From Pelagerythrobacter marensis (GTDB lineage: Bacteria; Pseudomonadota; Alphaproteobacteria; Sphingomonadales; Sphingomonadaceae): a stretch of DNA of 64,000 nucleotides. The DNA lies in assembly GCF_036700095.1 (NCBI RefSeq), contig NZ_CP144918.1:2729001-2793000 (forward strand), in the 5' to 3' direction. Both the position numbers and the translations under genes were made by a program. The notes beneath the pieces were generated by a model. It was not told the origin of the DNA and made no database searches. It was given only the letters and a program-made list of their open reading frames with translations. Of the stretch, positions 35,615 through 43,947 are shown in pieces (position 1 is the first letter of the stretch; each line of letters starts with the position of its first letter).

Positions 35615-36025
35615 TCAGGCGGTTGATGAACGCGCATCCGGCACGACCTCCGGCCGAAGCCACCGGTGCCGCCGTTCCGGCCAATGGAGTTTCTGCGGCG
35701 GCGGGAAATCCGGGTCCTCGAAACAGCCGGCGGACACGGAAACTGCGTCCCTGAGGGTTTCTGCGCGCATGAAAACCACCGAACCGCACTCGATGCAGAA
35801 ATGCTGTTCCAGCCACGCGCCCGACTCCCCTTGCCGGCGCCAGGACCGGGTTTCCCCCTCTTGCGCGACAATTGCAGTGTCGGGGTAGATCGCCCGATAG
35901 GCGAAAGCTGTCCCGGTGCAGCGCTGGCACTCGATGCATGCACAGGCATAGACTCGCCGCGGCTCGCCGGCACAAACAAGTTCCACCTTCCGGCAGGAGC
36001 ACCTGGCCGTTCGCAGCTTATCCAT
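35615..36025 (-). CDS. GFA-family protein (formaldehyde-activating enzyme-like zinc protein)
   Basis: A 136-residue protein beginning MDKLRTARCSCRKVELVC. The zinc-binding Cys pattern of the Gfa/CENP-V fold is complete: CSC near residue 9, ACACIECQRCTG near residue 28, and FCIECGS near residue 77, followed by the conserved SAGCFEDPDFPPP. The family founder was reported to help glutathione react with formaldehyde, but most members are uncharacterised. It overlaps the upstream imine-reductase-like gene by eight bases, so the two act together. Confidence 0.88.
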   Translation of the reverse strand: MDKLRTARCSCRKVELVCAGEPRRVYACACIECQRCTGTAFAYRAIYPDTAIVAQEGETRSWRRQGESGAWLEQHFCIECGSVVFMRAETLRDAVSVSAGCFEDPDFPPPQKLHWPERRHRWLRPEVVPDARSSTA

Positions 36026-36935
36026 CTGCCTGCTCCGCAACTTCGGCAATCGTGCCGTCGCGTTGGAACCATGGGGCAAGCGATGCGAAGTCTGCGCTTG
36101 CCCCATTCTGCGCGAGCGCCTCGCGAAAGACCCTGTCCATGGCCCGAACGAAGGCCGGCTCGAGCCCCCGCTCATCGCAAACCTCCAGAAGATGCCGAAA
36201 GGCGCTGTAATGCGCGCCCAGGGAAGCCAGCGTCCCATCATCGCCGGCGAAGCGGCAACTGGCCGATCGATCGATCGCGTCAAGCAGCGCCGCATCGACC
36301 ACAGGCTTGAAAGCCAGAAGCTGCGCGCGCAAAGTTTCGACCTCGATCCCTTCCGCCTGTGCGACGGCCATGCCCTGCAGCGCGCCGAACAGGCTGCCCC
36401 ACATTTGTGCGAGCAATGCGGTGTCCAGGGCGGATGCCTGCCCCGGCACATTACCCACATACGTTGTCTGGCCGCCGAGAATGCGCAGCACCGGCTCACA
36501 GGTTTCGTAAGCCGTTCTGGAGCCCGAATAGAGGATCGCCGCCTCGGGACGACCGATGAAATCTGGCGTGGCCATGATTGCGCCGTCCAGATACTCGGCG
36601 CCCTGGGCACCGATCCAGCTCGCATCTTCCCGGGCGAGCCTGGGAGAGCCCGACGTGAGTTGTACGACAGTCTTGCCCTTCAGAAGAGGGGCCACGCCAT
36701 CGCGCTTCAACAATGCATTGCTTGCCGCAAAATCCAGCACGATGACGAATATGATTTCGGCCGCGCGAACGACGTCCTGCAGGTTCGTTCCGCTTTTCGC
36801 CCCCATTGCGACGAGCGGCGCGCATTTTTCCGGGGTACGGTTCCACACCCAGGTGGGGTGGCCGTTGTTCACGAGGGCTGTGGCAAGGGACGAACCCATG
36901 CGCCCCGCACCGAGGACGCAAACTGGCTGTTTCAT
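36018..36935 (-). CDS. Imine-reductase-like NAD(P)-dependent oxidoreductase
   Basis: A 305-residue protein of the beta-hydroxyacid dehydrogenase/imine reductase fold. The Rossmann motif CVLGAGRMGSSLATAL is at residues 6-21 and WNRTPEK follows the second strand, which favours NADPH. YLDGAIMATPDFIG and ALDTALLAQMWG match the imine reductase (IRED) blocks, with Asp where many IREDs have the proton donor; hydroxyacid dehydrogenases have Lys in that helix. IREDs reduce cyclic imines or perform reductive amination in vitro; natural substrates are mostly unknown. GGAGAAG precedes the ATG. It forms an operon with the GFA gene and diverges from the HxlR regulator. Confidence 0.85.
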   Translation of the reverse strand: MKQPVCVLGAGRMGSSLATALVNNGHPTWVWNRTPEKCAPLVAMGAKSGTNLQDVVRAAEIIFVIVLDFAASNALLKRDGVAPLLKGKTVVQLTSGSPRLAREDASWIGAQGAEYLDGAIMATPDFIGRPEAAILYSGSRTAYETCEPVLRILGGQTTYVGNVPGQASALDTALLAQMWGSLFGALQGMAVAQAEGIEVETLRAQLLAFKPVVDAALLDAIDRSASCRFAGDDGTLASLGAHYSAFRHLLEVCDERGLEPAFVRAMDRVFREALAQNGASADFASLAPWFQRDGTIAEVAEQADG

Positions 36936-37023
36936 GATACTTCTCCGGGCCTGTCGGCTGTGACGCTTTCGGTTTGGGTGCGCGCGCAGAAGCGGTGTAT
37001 AAAATCGCTCGGCATTGAGAAGT

Positions 37024-37041
37024 ACGCACCTTGAGGTGCGT
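37024..37041. promoter_or_regulatory. Perfect inverted repeat, probable HxlR-regulator operator
   Basis: ACGCACCT-TG-AGGTGCGT is a perfect 8-bp inverted repeat with a two-base spacer, 31 bases before the HxlR start and about 90 bases from the divergent imine-reductase start. A TATAAA box at 36998-37003 overlaps a TATACA box on the other strand, so both promoters may lie beside it. HxlR regulators are dimers that bind such palindromes and commonly control the divergent gene. Confidence 0.6.
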
Positions 37042-37072
37042 GTAAAAAGACAGATCGGCAGGCGGAGGCGCG

Positions 37073-37414
37073 ATGACCAACAGCGAGCAGGATGATTGCG
37101 GCTTCACGGTGGCGCTCAGGGCCATCGGTGGGAAATGGAAAACCTCGCTGCTATGGACCTTGCACCTGCGCCCGCATCGCTTCGCCGAGTTGCGCCGGCT
37201 GTCGCCTGGGATTAGCGAAAAGGTTCTGACCCAACAGTTGCGGCAGATGGAGGCTGACGGTTTGATAAGCCGTCATGACTATGGCGAGATGCCACCCCGC
37301 GTCGAATACGCGATCACGCCCCGCGGGCTCAGCCTGAACGACGCCGTGACGGCCATGTCGCATTGGGGAAAGCAGCACGAGGCCTGGAAAGCGCGCCGGA
37401 AGACGCCGGCATAA
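37073..37414 (+). CDS. HxlR-family winged-helix transcriptional regulator
   Basis: A 113-residue regulator with the family signature: a Cys near the N-terminus (DDCGFTVALRAIGGKWKTSLL), the recognition region RFAELRRLSPGISEKVLTQQLRQMEADGLI, and the wing PRVEYAITPRG. Some HxlR proteins use the N-terminal Cys to sense electrophiles such as aldehydes or quinones, which would suit a neighbour of the GFA family; that is inference. It diverges from the IRED-GFA operon with a perfect inverted repeat between. Confidence 0.92.
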   Translation: MTNSEQDDCGFTVALRAIGGKWKTSLLWTLHLRPHRFAELRRLSPGISEKVLTQQLRQMEADGLISRHDYGEMPPRVEYAITPRGLSLNDAVTAMSHWGKQHEAWKARRKTPA

Positions 37415-37459
37415 AGGATCGGGCCGAGAACCCGGTCCGACAGAAGGAAACCCTGCTGC

Positions 37460-37633
37460 TCACGCCGTTCGGCTGCTTGTGGTCGCCAGGTCCTTTGGCG
37501 CCAGGATGCGGTTCGCCTGCGCAGCGGCCTGTCGATGCCCGCGAAGCAGATGATCCTCGCGCAAGCCGCCGGTGCGATCGGCTTCGCACCGGTCGCGTTC
37601 TCCTTGCGGGTCGTCCGCGATTTCGTATTCCAT
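37460..37633 (-). CDS. Possible small protein downstream of the CPA2 antiporter
   Basis: A 57-codon frame, MEYEIADDPQGERDRCEADR and so on to SSRTA. Support comes from a strong AAAGGAG seven bases before the ATG and a position 103 bp after the antiporter stop on the same strand, in an otherwise empty 320-bp stretch (37415-37736). The product is highly charged and hydrophilic, without membrane segments or a known motif. It may be chance; no homology could be judged. Confidence 0.42.
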   Translation of the reverse strand: MEYEIADDPQGERDRCEADRTGGLREDHLLRGHRQAAAQANRILAPKDLATTSSRTA

Positions 37634-37736
37634 CGTGCGTCTCCTTTGCGGAGAAACGCATCGCCGGCCCGATGGTGCACACAGTCGCGGCGGTTTGCCC
37701 GGATTCTCCGGCAGGATGCGCGAATGGTCTGGCGGC

Positions 37737-39599
37737 TCAGCGCCCCCGTGCGATGATATCGTCCATCATCTCGCGCAGCTTCGGGTCCCATTCGGCGCGC
37801 AGTTCCCGGACTTTGGCAAGCAGCGGCTCGTTGTCCCATGCGGGAACGTCCTCGCGATACAGGTCGGCGACCGCACGCATCGATGTCCGGTCCATGTCTT
37901 CGAACGCGTCGCGCATGGCGATGGCCGCCTGCCGGTCGGCGCCCAGCGCCTCGTAAGCGGAGCGCCCCATGCGCAGTGCGGCGTCGTAGGTTTCGCGAAT
38001 GACGTCGCGGCATCCCATGGCCCACAAGTGATAGACGTGGTCGCGGTCGATCGCGCGCGCGATGACATGCACCTGCGGGAAGTTCTTGATGGTATAGCGA
38101 ACCAGTTTGTCGATCTGCTCGCGCTCGTCGAGCGCCACGATCAACAGGCTGGCCTGCGCTATCCCGGCCGATGCGAGCAGATCGGGCCGCGTCGCATCGC
38201 CGAAATAGCTCTTCACCCCGAATTTCTTGAGATGCTCGAGATGGGTCGAATCGTAATCGATCACCGTCGCGCGATATCCGGCGGCGTCGAGCATACGATC
38301 GACGATCCCGCCCACCCTGCCGCGCCCGGCGATGATGATCCGGTTGTCCTCGTCGATCGTATCGGCCTCGCGCCCCTCGCCCCGGCAATAAGCGGCGGCG
38401 ATCAGCTTGTCGTAGACAATGAACAGCAGCGGCGTTGCCAGCATCGTCACCGCCACGATCAGCAGCAGCATGTCGGCCGTTTCCGCGTCGAGTACGAAGT
38501 TGGCGACGGCAAAGGCGATAAGCACGAATGCGAACTCGCCGGCTTGCGCCAGACTGAGCGAAAACAGCCAGGCGGCCTGGCGGCGAATGCCGGCAATCCG
38601 CGCGATGATCGCGAGGACGACCACCTTGACCGCGATCACGACCGCCGCGCCGCCCAGAACCGTGCCCCAGTTCTCGATCGCAAGCGCGAAATCTATCCCC
38701 GCCCCCACCGTGATGAAGAACAGACCCAGCAACAGCCCCTTGAACGGTTCGATATCGCTTTCCAGCTCGTGCCGGTACTCGCTGTTGGCGAGGACGACGC
38801 CGGCAAGGAACGTGCCCAGCGCCGGCGACAGCCCGACCAGGGTCATCAGCAGCGCGATCCCGATCACGAAGGCCAGGGCGGCGGCGGTGAACAGCTCGCG
38901 CAACTGGGCTGCGGCGATGAACCGGAACACCGGCCGGGTGAGATAGGCGCCGATGAAGACGACGGCGCCGATGGCCGCCAGCGTGGTCAGGCCGGAGAGC
39001 CAGACCGGCAGTCCTTCGGTCAGATCGATCCCGCCATGGCCGTGCCCGGCCTCCGACACGGCGGCGCTTGCCGCCGCAGACAGTTCCGGCAATGCGAGAA
39101 ACGGCAGGATCGCAAGGATCGGGATAACCGCAACATCCTGGAACAGGAGGACGGAAAAGCTCGCCTCGCCCCCTTCGCTCCGCAGCAATCCCTTTTCGGT
39201 CAGCGTCTGGACGATGATCGCGGTGGAGGAAAGCGCGAGGATCATGCCGATGGCGAGCGCGGTGCGCCATTGTTCGCCAACGAGGTACATTGCGCCTGCC
39301 AGCACGAGGGACGTCGCGATCACCTGGCCGCCCCCCAGCCCGAGCAGGCGGCGGCGCATGTCCCACAGCTTCTTCGGCTCGAGTTCGAGGCCGACGATGA
39401 ACAGCATCATCACCACGCCGAACTCGGCGAAGACCTGCAATCCCTCGACATCGACGCGCAGTGCGGAGAGCAACGGCGCGAGCGCCATGCCGGCAAGGAG
39501 ATAGCCGAGCACCGATCCCAGCCCGAAACGGGTCGCGAGGGGCACTGCGACAACGCCTGCAGCCATGATGACGAACGCGAGGATCAGGAAATCGGTCAT
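37737..39599 (-). CDS. CPA2-family monovalent cation:proton antiporter (KefB-like)
   Basis: A 620-residue inner-membrane transporter with about 12 helices (VLGYLLAGMALAPLL, FAEFGVVMMLFIVGLELEP, ALSSTAIIVQTL, LLFQDVAVIPIL) and a cytoplasmic TrkA-N/RCK domain (IIIAGRGRVGGIVDRML, VIDYDSTHLEHLKKFG, YFGDATRPDLL). The helix containing QDVAVIP is the conserved cation site of Kef-type K+/H+ antiporters. E. coli KefB/C are gated by glutathione adducts; whether this one is cannot be read from sequence. It lies downstream of the palindrome pair and lpdA. Confidence 0.92.
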   Translation of the reverse strand: MTDFLILAFVIMAAGVVAVPLATRFGLGSVLGYLLAGMALAPLLSALRVDVEGLQVFAEFGVVMMLFIVGLELEPKKLWDMRRRLLGLGGGQVIATSLVLAGAMYLVGEQWRTALAIGMILALSSTAIIVQTLTEKGLLRSEGGEASFSVLLFQDVAVIPILAILPFLALPELSAAASAAVSEAGHGHGGIDLTEGLPVWLSGLTTLAAIGAVVFIGAYLTRPVFRFIAAAQLRELFTAAALAFVIGIALLMTLVGLSPALGTFLAGVVLANSEYRHELESDIEPFKGLLLGLFFITVGAGIDFALAIENWGTVLGGAAVVIAVKVVVLAIIARIAGIRRQAAWLFSLSLAQAGEFAFVLIAFAVANFVLDAETADMLLLIVAVTMLATPLLFIVYDKLIAAAYCRGEGREADTIDEDNRIIIAGRGRVGGIVDRMLDAAGYRATVIDYDSTHLEHLKKFGVKSYFGDATRPDLLASAGIAQASLLIVALDEREQIDKLVRYTIKNFPQVHVIARAIDRDHVYHLWAMGCRDVIRETYDAALRMGRSAYEALGADRQAAIAMRDAFEDMDRTSMRAVADLYREDVPAWDNEPLLAKVRELRAEWDPKLREMMDDIIARGR

Positions 39600-39633
39600 A
39601 TCGTCTCACTCCCGCCCATTGCTGCCGCCGTCA

Positions 39634-39718
39634 CGAGTCCCAGCGCAGGCTGGGACCTCGAGCCGCTTTTCCGAGATCTTTCGCCTTCGCCCGAGGTCCC
39701 AGCCTGCGCTGGGACTCG
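39634..39718. repeat. REPIN-like doublet: perfect 27-bp inverted repeat
   Basis: The 27 bases at 39634-39660 and those at 39692-39718 are exact reverse complements, separated by 31 bases. Each arm is itself a hairpin: GTCCCAGC-GCAG-GCTGGGAC. Two REP-like palindromes in opposite orientation is the layout of a REPIN. It fills the gap between lpdA and the antiporter gene. As RNA it would form a very stable stem-loop able to slow or stop transcription. I see no further copy in this window. Confidence 0.85.
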
Positions 39719-39738
39719 GGATAGGGGCTTGGAAAGAT

Positions 39739-41151
39739 CTAGATATGCAGCGCCCGTCCGTAAGCGCCGAGCACGCTTTCGTGCATCATTTCCGACAGCG
39801 TCGGATGCGGGAAAACGGTCTGCATCAGTTCCGCCTCGGTCGTCTCGAGCGTCTTGCCGACGGTGTAGCCCTGGATCAGTTCGGTCACTTCCGCGCCGAT
39901 CATGTGCGCGCCCAGCAGTTCGCCCGTTCCGGCGTCGAACACGGTCTTGATGAAGCCCTCGGCCTCGCCCAGCGCGATCGCCTTGCCGTTGCCGATAAAG
40001 GGGAACGTGCCGACTTTGACCTTGTGGCCGGCTTCCTTCGCTTTGGCTTCGGTCATGCCGACGCTGGCAATCTGCGGATGGCAATAGGTGCAACCCGGGA
40101 TGTTGTTGCGGTCGAGCGGATGCGGGTGGACATCCTTGTTGCCCAGCTCCTGCGCGATCGCTTCGGCGGCGGCGACGCCCTCGTGACTCGCCTTGTGCGC
40201 CAGCCAGGGGCCGGGCGTGCAATCGCCGATAGCCCACAGGCCCTTGGTCTTCGTGCGGCCATAGGGATCGATCTGGATGAAGCCCTTCTCCAGCTCGGCC
40301 AGCTTGTCGATCCCGATATTCTCGGTGTTGGGCTGGATGCCGATGGCGACGATCGCATGGCTGAACTCGGTTTCGGACACTTTGCCCTTCGCGTCCTTGA
40401 TCTTCGCCGTCACGCCCTTGTCCGAGACTTTCAGGTCCTCGACCCCGGCGCCGGTCATGATCGTCATGCCCTGCTTGGTCAGCGACTTCTCGAGGAAGGC
40501 GGAGACCTCCTCGTCCTCCACCGGCACGACCCGGTCGAGCATTTCCACCACGGTAACGTCGGCGCCCATGTCGTTGTAGAAGCTCGCGAACTCGATTCCG
40601 ATCGCGCCGCTGCCGATGACCAGCAGCTTTTTCGGCATTTCAGGCGGAGTCATCGCATGGCGATAGGTCCAGACGCGCTTGCCGTCGGCCTTGGCGAAAG
40701 GCAGGTCGCGCGCGCGCGCGCCGGTGGCGACGATGACGTGCTTCGCCTCCAGCTTCTCCTCGCCCTTCTCGCCCTTCACGGTCAGGCTGGTGGGGCCGGT
40801 CAGCGTGCCCTCGCCCATATGCACGGCGATCTTGTTCTTCTTCATCAGGTGCGTGACGCCCTGGTTGAGCTGCTTGGCGACCCCGCGGCTGCGTTTCACG
40901 ACCGCTTCCAGGTCAGCCTCGATCTCCTTGGCTTTCAGGCCGTAATCGCCCGCGTTCTGCATGTAGTGGAAGATCTCGGCCGAACGCAGCAGCGCCTTGG
41001 TCGGGATGCAGCCCCAGTTGAGGCAGATCCCGCCCAGCAGCTCGCGCTCGACGATTGCGGTCTTCAGGCCCAGTTGCGCAGCGCGAATCGCCGCGACGTA
41101 GCCGCCGGGGCCCGAACCGAGCACGATAACGTCGTATTTGCTGTCAGCCAT
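39739..41151 (-). CDS. lpdA: Dihydrolipoyl dehydrogenase (E3)
   Basis: A 470-residue FAD enzyme that reoxidises dihydrolipoyl groups of 2-oxoacid dehydrogenase complexes with NAD. The FAD motif VLGSGPGGYVAAIRAAQLG, the redox-active disulfide GGICLNWGCIPTKALL, the NAD motif LLVIGSGAIGIEFASFY and the C-terminal His-Glu motif TVFPHPTLSEMMHE are all intact. It lies about 0.9 kb downstream of the PDH E2 gene on the same strand, with a thioesterase and a small exported protein between. Confidence 0.97.
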   Translation of the reverse strand: MADSKYDVIVLGSGPGGYVAAIRAAQLGLKTAIVERELLGGICLNWGCIPTKALLRSAEIFHYMQNAGDYGLKAKEIEADLEAVVKRSRGVAKQLNQGVTHLMKKNKIAVHMGEGTLTGPTSLTVKGEKGEEKLEAKHVIVATGARARDLPFAKADGKRVWTYRHAMTPPEMPKKLLVIGSGAIGIEFASFYNDMGADVTVVEMLDRVVPVEDEEVSAFLEKSLTKQGMTIMTGAGVEDLKVSDKGVTAKIKDAKGKVSETEFSHAIVAIGIQPNTENIGIDKLAELEKGFIQIDPYGRTKTKGLWAIGDCTPGPWLAHKASHEGVAAAEAIAQELGNKDVHPHPLDRNNIPGCTYCHPQIASVGMTEAKAKEAGHKVKVGTFPFIGNGKAIALGEAEGFIKTVFDAGTGELLGAHMIGAEVTELIQGYTVGKTLETTEAELMQTVFPHPTLSEMMHESVLGAYGRALHI

Positions 41152-41180
41152 TGGTCGAATTGCCTCGCGATTTTCTTGGC

Positions 41181-41234
41181 GCGTCCGATCCCTTTCACAG
41201 GGGAGGCCATGTAGGAAAGCGGAAAATCGGACGC
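41181..41234. repeat. Inverted repeat in the lpdA leader
   Basis: GCGTCCGAT (41181-41189) and ATCGGACGC (41226-41234) are perfect 9-bp inverted arms, with a weaker CTTTC/GAAAG pairing inside. In the direction of lpdA transcription the hairpin starts 12 bases after the thioesterase stop. It has no U-run, so it may be an attenuator, an RNA-processing signal or a binding site rather than a simple terminator. Confidence 0.6.
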
Positions 41235-41246
41235 TGTTGGATTACC

Positions 41247-41636
41247 TCAGGTGGAAACTTTTTCGGATAGTGCGGCGATGCGGGGACGGTCGTTTTCGTC
41301 GAGCAGAACGAACTTGAAAGTTCCCTGTGCGACTCGGGTGGTCGATTCGCCGTTGCGTTCGCGCGCGATGGCTTCGGCGGCAATGGTCAGCGAGGTGTTG
41401 CCGGTCGCGGCGATCTCGCAATAGACCGACAGCTCGTCGCCCACCGCCATCGCGCCCGGGAAGGCGAAATCGGTCGCGGACACGACCACGGCCTTGCCCC
41501 GCCCTTCCCGGCTGGCCAGCGATCCCGCGGCCAGCGCCATCTGGCTCATCAGCCATCCGCCGAAGACACCGCCATAGGGGTTGGTGTCGGCCGGCATGGC
41601 GGTGACCCGGATCATGGGTTCGCGTCGCGCATCCAT
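41247..41636 (-). CDS. YciA-like hotdog-fold acyl-CoA thioesterase
   Basis: A 129-residue protein with the acyl-CoA thioesterase hotdog pattern: MPADTNPYGGVFGGWLMSQM, where the Asn and Gly-rich turn line the active site, and VVVSATDFAFPGAMAVGDEL. It should hydrolyse acyl-CoA in the cytoplasm; chain-length preference cannot be told. It lies four bases after the small exported protein and upstream of lpdA. Confidence 0.87.
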   Translation of the reverse strand: MDARREPMIRVTAMPADTNPYGGVFGGWLMSQMALAAGSLASREGRGKAVVVSATDFAFPGAMAVGDELSVYCEIAATGNTSLTIAAEAIARERNGESTTRVAQGTFKFVLLDENDRPRIAALSEKVST

Positions 41637-41640
41637 CGGA

Positions 41641-42042
41641 TTACTCCGCCACCAGTTGCAGGTTGGCGGCGATCACCCAGCCGTGACGGCACGGCCCGTC
41701 GTAAGGGCGGCTCTCCGCGATCGGGCTGCTGACGCGGCAATCGCCGAGATCCTGGAAATCGCCGGAAGGGTAGACGATGCCCTGCCACTCGCCCTCGGCA
41801 TCGCACAGCCACACGAGCGCGCGATGCGGCAGGGTATCGCTTTCCAGCGCGTCGGCCCGGGGCCGCTCGCGCACCGTTTCCGCGCCGCCGTAAGTGGCAA
41901 TTCGGGCGATCCCGGCGCAAGCGTCGACCGACGGCCCCTCCAGCCCGATCATCGGCACGCGCACGTCGCTCACCGGCGCGGCGTCGGGCGCGGGCGGGCC
42001 GACTGTCTGAAGCGCAAGAGCTATGGCTGGCAGCAAGCCCAC
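41641..42042 (-). CDS. Small exported Cys-containing protein of unknown function
   Basis: A 133-residue protein with a GTG start one base after the E2 stop. A short hydrophobic N-terminus (GLLPAIALALQTVG) looks like a signal peptide. The mature part has four Cys (DACAG, VWLCDAEG, LGDCRV, GPCRHGW), which could form two disulfides in the periplasm. I do not recognise the family. Its tight placement between E2 and a thioesterase makes it part of that transcription unit. Confidence 0.7.
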   Translation of the reverse strand: MGLLPAIALALQTVGPPAPDAAPVSDVRVPMIGLEGPSVDACAGIARIATYGGAETVRERPRADALESDTLPHRALVWLCDAEGEWQGIVYPSGDFQDLGDCRVSSPIAESRPYDGPCRHGWVIAANLQLVAE

Positions 42043-42043
42043 G

Positions 42044-43372
42044 TCACACCACCAGCCCCATCGGGTTCTCCACCAGCTGGCGGAACGCGTCCATCAGCTT
42101 CGCGCCGTCGACCCCGTCGATCGCGCGATGGTCGAAGCTGCCGGTGGCGCTCATCATCGTGGCGACGCCGAGCGCGTCGTCGATCACATGCGGCCGCTTC
42201 TCGCCCGCGCCGACGGCGAGGATCATCGCCTGCGGCGGGTTGATCACGGCGTCGAACTGCTTGGTGCCGAACATGCCGAGGTTGGAAAGCGACGCGGTGC
42301 CGCCCTGGTATTCGTGCGGCTGCAGCTTGCCCTCGCGGGCCTTCTCCGCCAGCTCCTTCATCTCGGTGGAAATCTGCGCCAGTCCCTTGCGCCCGGCATC
42401 GGTGACGATCGGCGTGATGAGGCCGCTCGGGGCGGCGACCGCGACCGAGATGTCCTGCCGCTGGTACTGGTGCAGTGTGTCGCCCTGGAAGCTGACGTTG
42501 CACTGCGGCACCCGCTGCAATGCGCGGGCGAGCGCCTTGATCAGCAGGTCGTTGACCGACAGCTTGACGCCGTCCGCCTCGAGACTGGCGTTGAGTTCGC
42601 CGCGCAGCTTGAGCAGCGCGTCGAGCCGGACGTCCACGGTGAGGTAGATGTGCGGAATGCTCTGCTTGGCTTCGGTCAGGCGGCGCGCGATGACTTTGCG
42701 CACGTTGTTGAGCTTGACCGCTTCGTAGGGTGCTTCGGACCCGCCCTGCGGTGCGCCGGCGGCGGCTTCCTTTGTCGGGGCCGGGGCCGCGGCCTGGCTT
42801 GCGCCTTTCGCGGGCGCTTCGGCCTGTTCGACGTCGGCCTTGACGATCCGGCCGTTCGGACCGCTTCCGCTGATCGCGGCAAGGTCGATGCCTTTCTGCT
42901 CGGCGATACGGCGCGCGAGCGGCGAAGCGATCACCCGCTCCCCGTCGACCTTGGGCGCGGCGGGGGTCTTGGGCTGCTTGTCGGATGCGTCGTCGCCTTT
43001 GTCCAGGGCCTCGGCCTTCGGTTCCTTCTTTTCGCTCTCGTCCTTTTCGCTCCCGTCCGGTTTCCCGCTGTCGTCCGATTTCCCGCTCGCGTTCGAAGCC
43101 GCCGCCGCCTTGGCTTCTTCGGGATCCTCGTCCTCGCCAGCGAGAATCGCGATGACAGTGCCGACTTTCACCCCTTCGGTGCCCTCGGCAACTTCGATCG
43201 CGACGATCGTTCCTTCGTCGACCGCTTCGAACTCCATCGTGGCCTTGTCGGTTTCGATCTCGGCCATGATGTCGCCGGAACTGACTGCGTCGCCTTCCTT
43301 CACAAGCCACTTGGCGAGCGTGCCTTCTTCCATCGTGGGCGAAAGGGCGGGCATCTTGATCGGAGTGGGCAT
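42044..43372 (-). CDS. pdhC: Pyruvate dehydrogenase complex E2, dihydrolipoamide acetyltransferase
   Basis: A 442-residue E2 subunit. One N-terminal lipoyl domain ([16 protein letters not shown], lipoylated Lys in [10 protein letters not shown]), an Ala/Pro/Lys-rich linker, an E3/E1-binding domain ([19 protein letters not shown]), and the catalytic domain ending in SFDHRAIDG with the active-site His and Asp. The sequence type is acetyltransferase of PDH. The E1 genes are not in the window; E3 (lpdA) is about 0.9 kb downstream. The lipoate is made by LipA, encoded at 11.4 kb. Confidence 0.95.
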   Translation of the reverse strand: MPTPIKMPALSPTMEEGTLAKWLVKEGDAVSSGDIMAEIETDKATMEFEAVDEGTIVAIEVAEGTEGVKVGTVIAILAGEDEDPEEAKAAAASNASGKSDDSGKPDGSEKDESEKKEPKAEALDKGDDASDKQPKTPAAPKVDGERVIASPLARRIAEQKGIDLAAISGSGPNGRIVKADVEQAEAPAKGASQAAAPAPTKEAAAGAPQGGSEAPYEAVKLNNVRKVIARRLTEAKQSIPHIYLTVDVRLDALLKLRGELNASLEADGVKLSVNDLLIKALARALQRVPQCNVSFQGDTLHQYQRQDISVAVAAPSGLITPIVTDAGRKGLAQISTEMKELAEKAREGKLQPHEYQGGTASLSNLGMFGTKQFDAVINPPQAMILAVGAGEKRPHVIDDALGVATMMSATGSFDHRAIDGVDGAKLMDAFRQLVENPMGLVV

Positions 43373-43494
43373 GGTTTACGTCGGGTCCTCGCGAGTTTTC
43401 GCGGCCTGCTCTGGCCAATTTGGCGCGCATGGGCAAGGTCCTTGCGCGGAATACGATTTCATCGGATAGCTGCAAGGGGGCGAAAGGAATACGC

Positions 43495-43947
43495 ATGCGG
43501 GTCTATCTCGTAATCATGGACGAGACCGAGGAAGCGCGCAAAGCGCTGCGCTTCGCCGCGCGCCGTGCGCAGGCTACCGGGGGTGCGGTACATATCCTCG
43601 CTCTCGTGCAGCCGCAGAGCTTCAACGCTTTTGGGGGGGTTCAGGCGACGATCGAGCAGGAAGCGCGCGACCGGGCGGAAGTCATGGCCAGCAGCGCCGC
43701 GGGCAACCTCTATTCCGAAAGCGGCAGAATGCCCACGATCGCGGTGCGCGTGGGCGAAGGGCAGGCGGTCATCAAGGACTATCTGGCCGAACATCCCGAG
43801 GTTGCCGCGCTGGTGCTCGGTTCGGCGGCGGAGGGCGGGCCCGGCCCGCTGGTGACGCATTTTTCGGCGCACGCAGGCTCGCTGCCCTGCCCTCTTTTCG
43901 TGATCCCCGGCGGCCTCAGCACCGAGGCGATCGACGCGCTCAGCTAG
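43495..43947 (+). CDS. Universal stress protein (UspA-like)
   Basis: A 150-residue single-domain Usp fold, beginning MRVYLVIMDETEEARKAL. The block AALVLGSAAEGGPGPLVTHF corresponds to the ATP-binding GxxG...G(S/T) loop, though the usual second-Gly spacing is altered, and LPCPLFVIPGG is the last strand. GAAAGGAA precedes the ATG at 43495. It diverges from the E2 gene, and its last eight bases overlap the convergent membrane-protein gene. Confidence 0.83.
   Translation: MRVYLVIMDETEEARKALRFAARRAQATGGAVHILALVQPQSFNAFGGVQATIEQEARDRAEVMASSAAGNLYSESGRMPTIAVRVGEGQAVIKDYLAEHPEVAALVLGSAAEGGPGPLVTHFSAHAGSLPCPLFVIPGGLSTEAIDALS

Noticed and set aside
37572-39950. A 792-codon plus-strand frame across the antiporter gene and the palindrome pair.
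   Set aside because: It is antisense to a well-conserved transporter and reads through the inverted repeat; the translation is Asp/Gln/Arg-rich noise.
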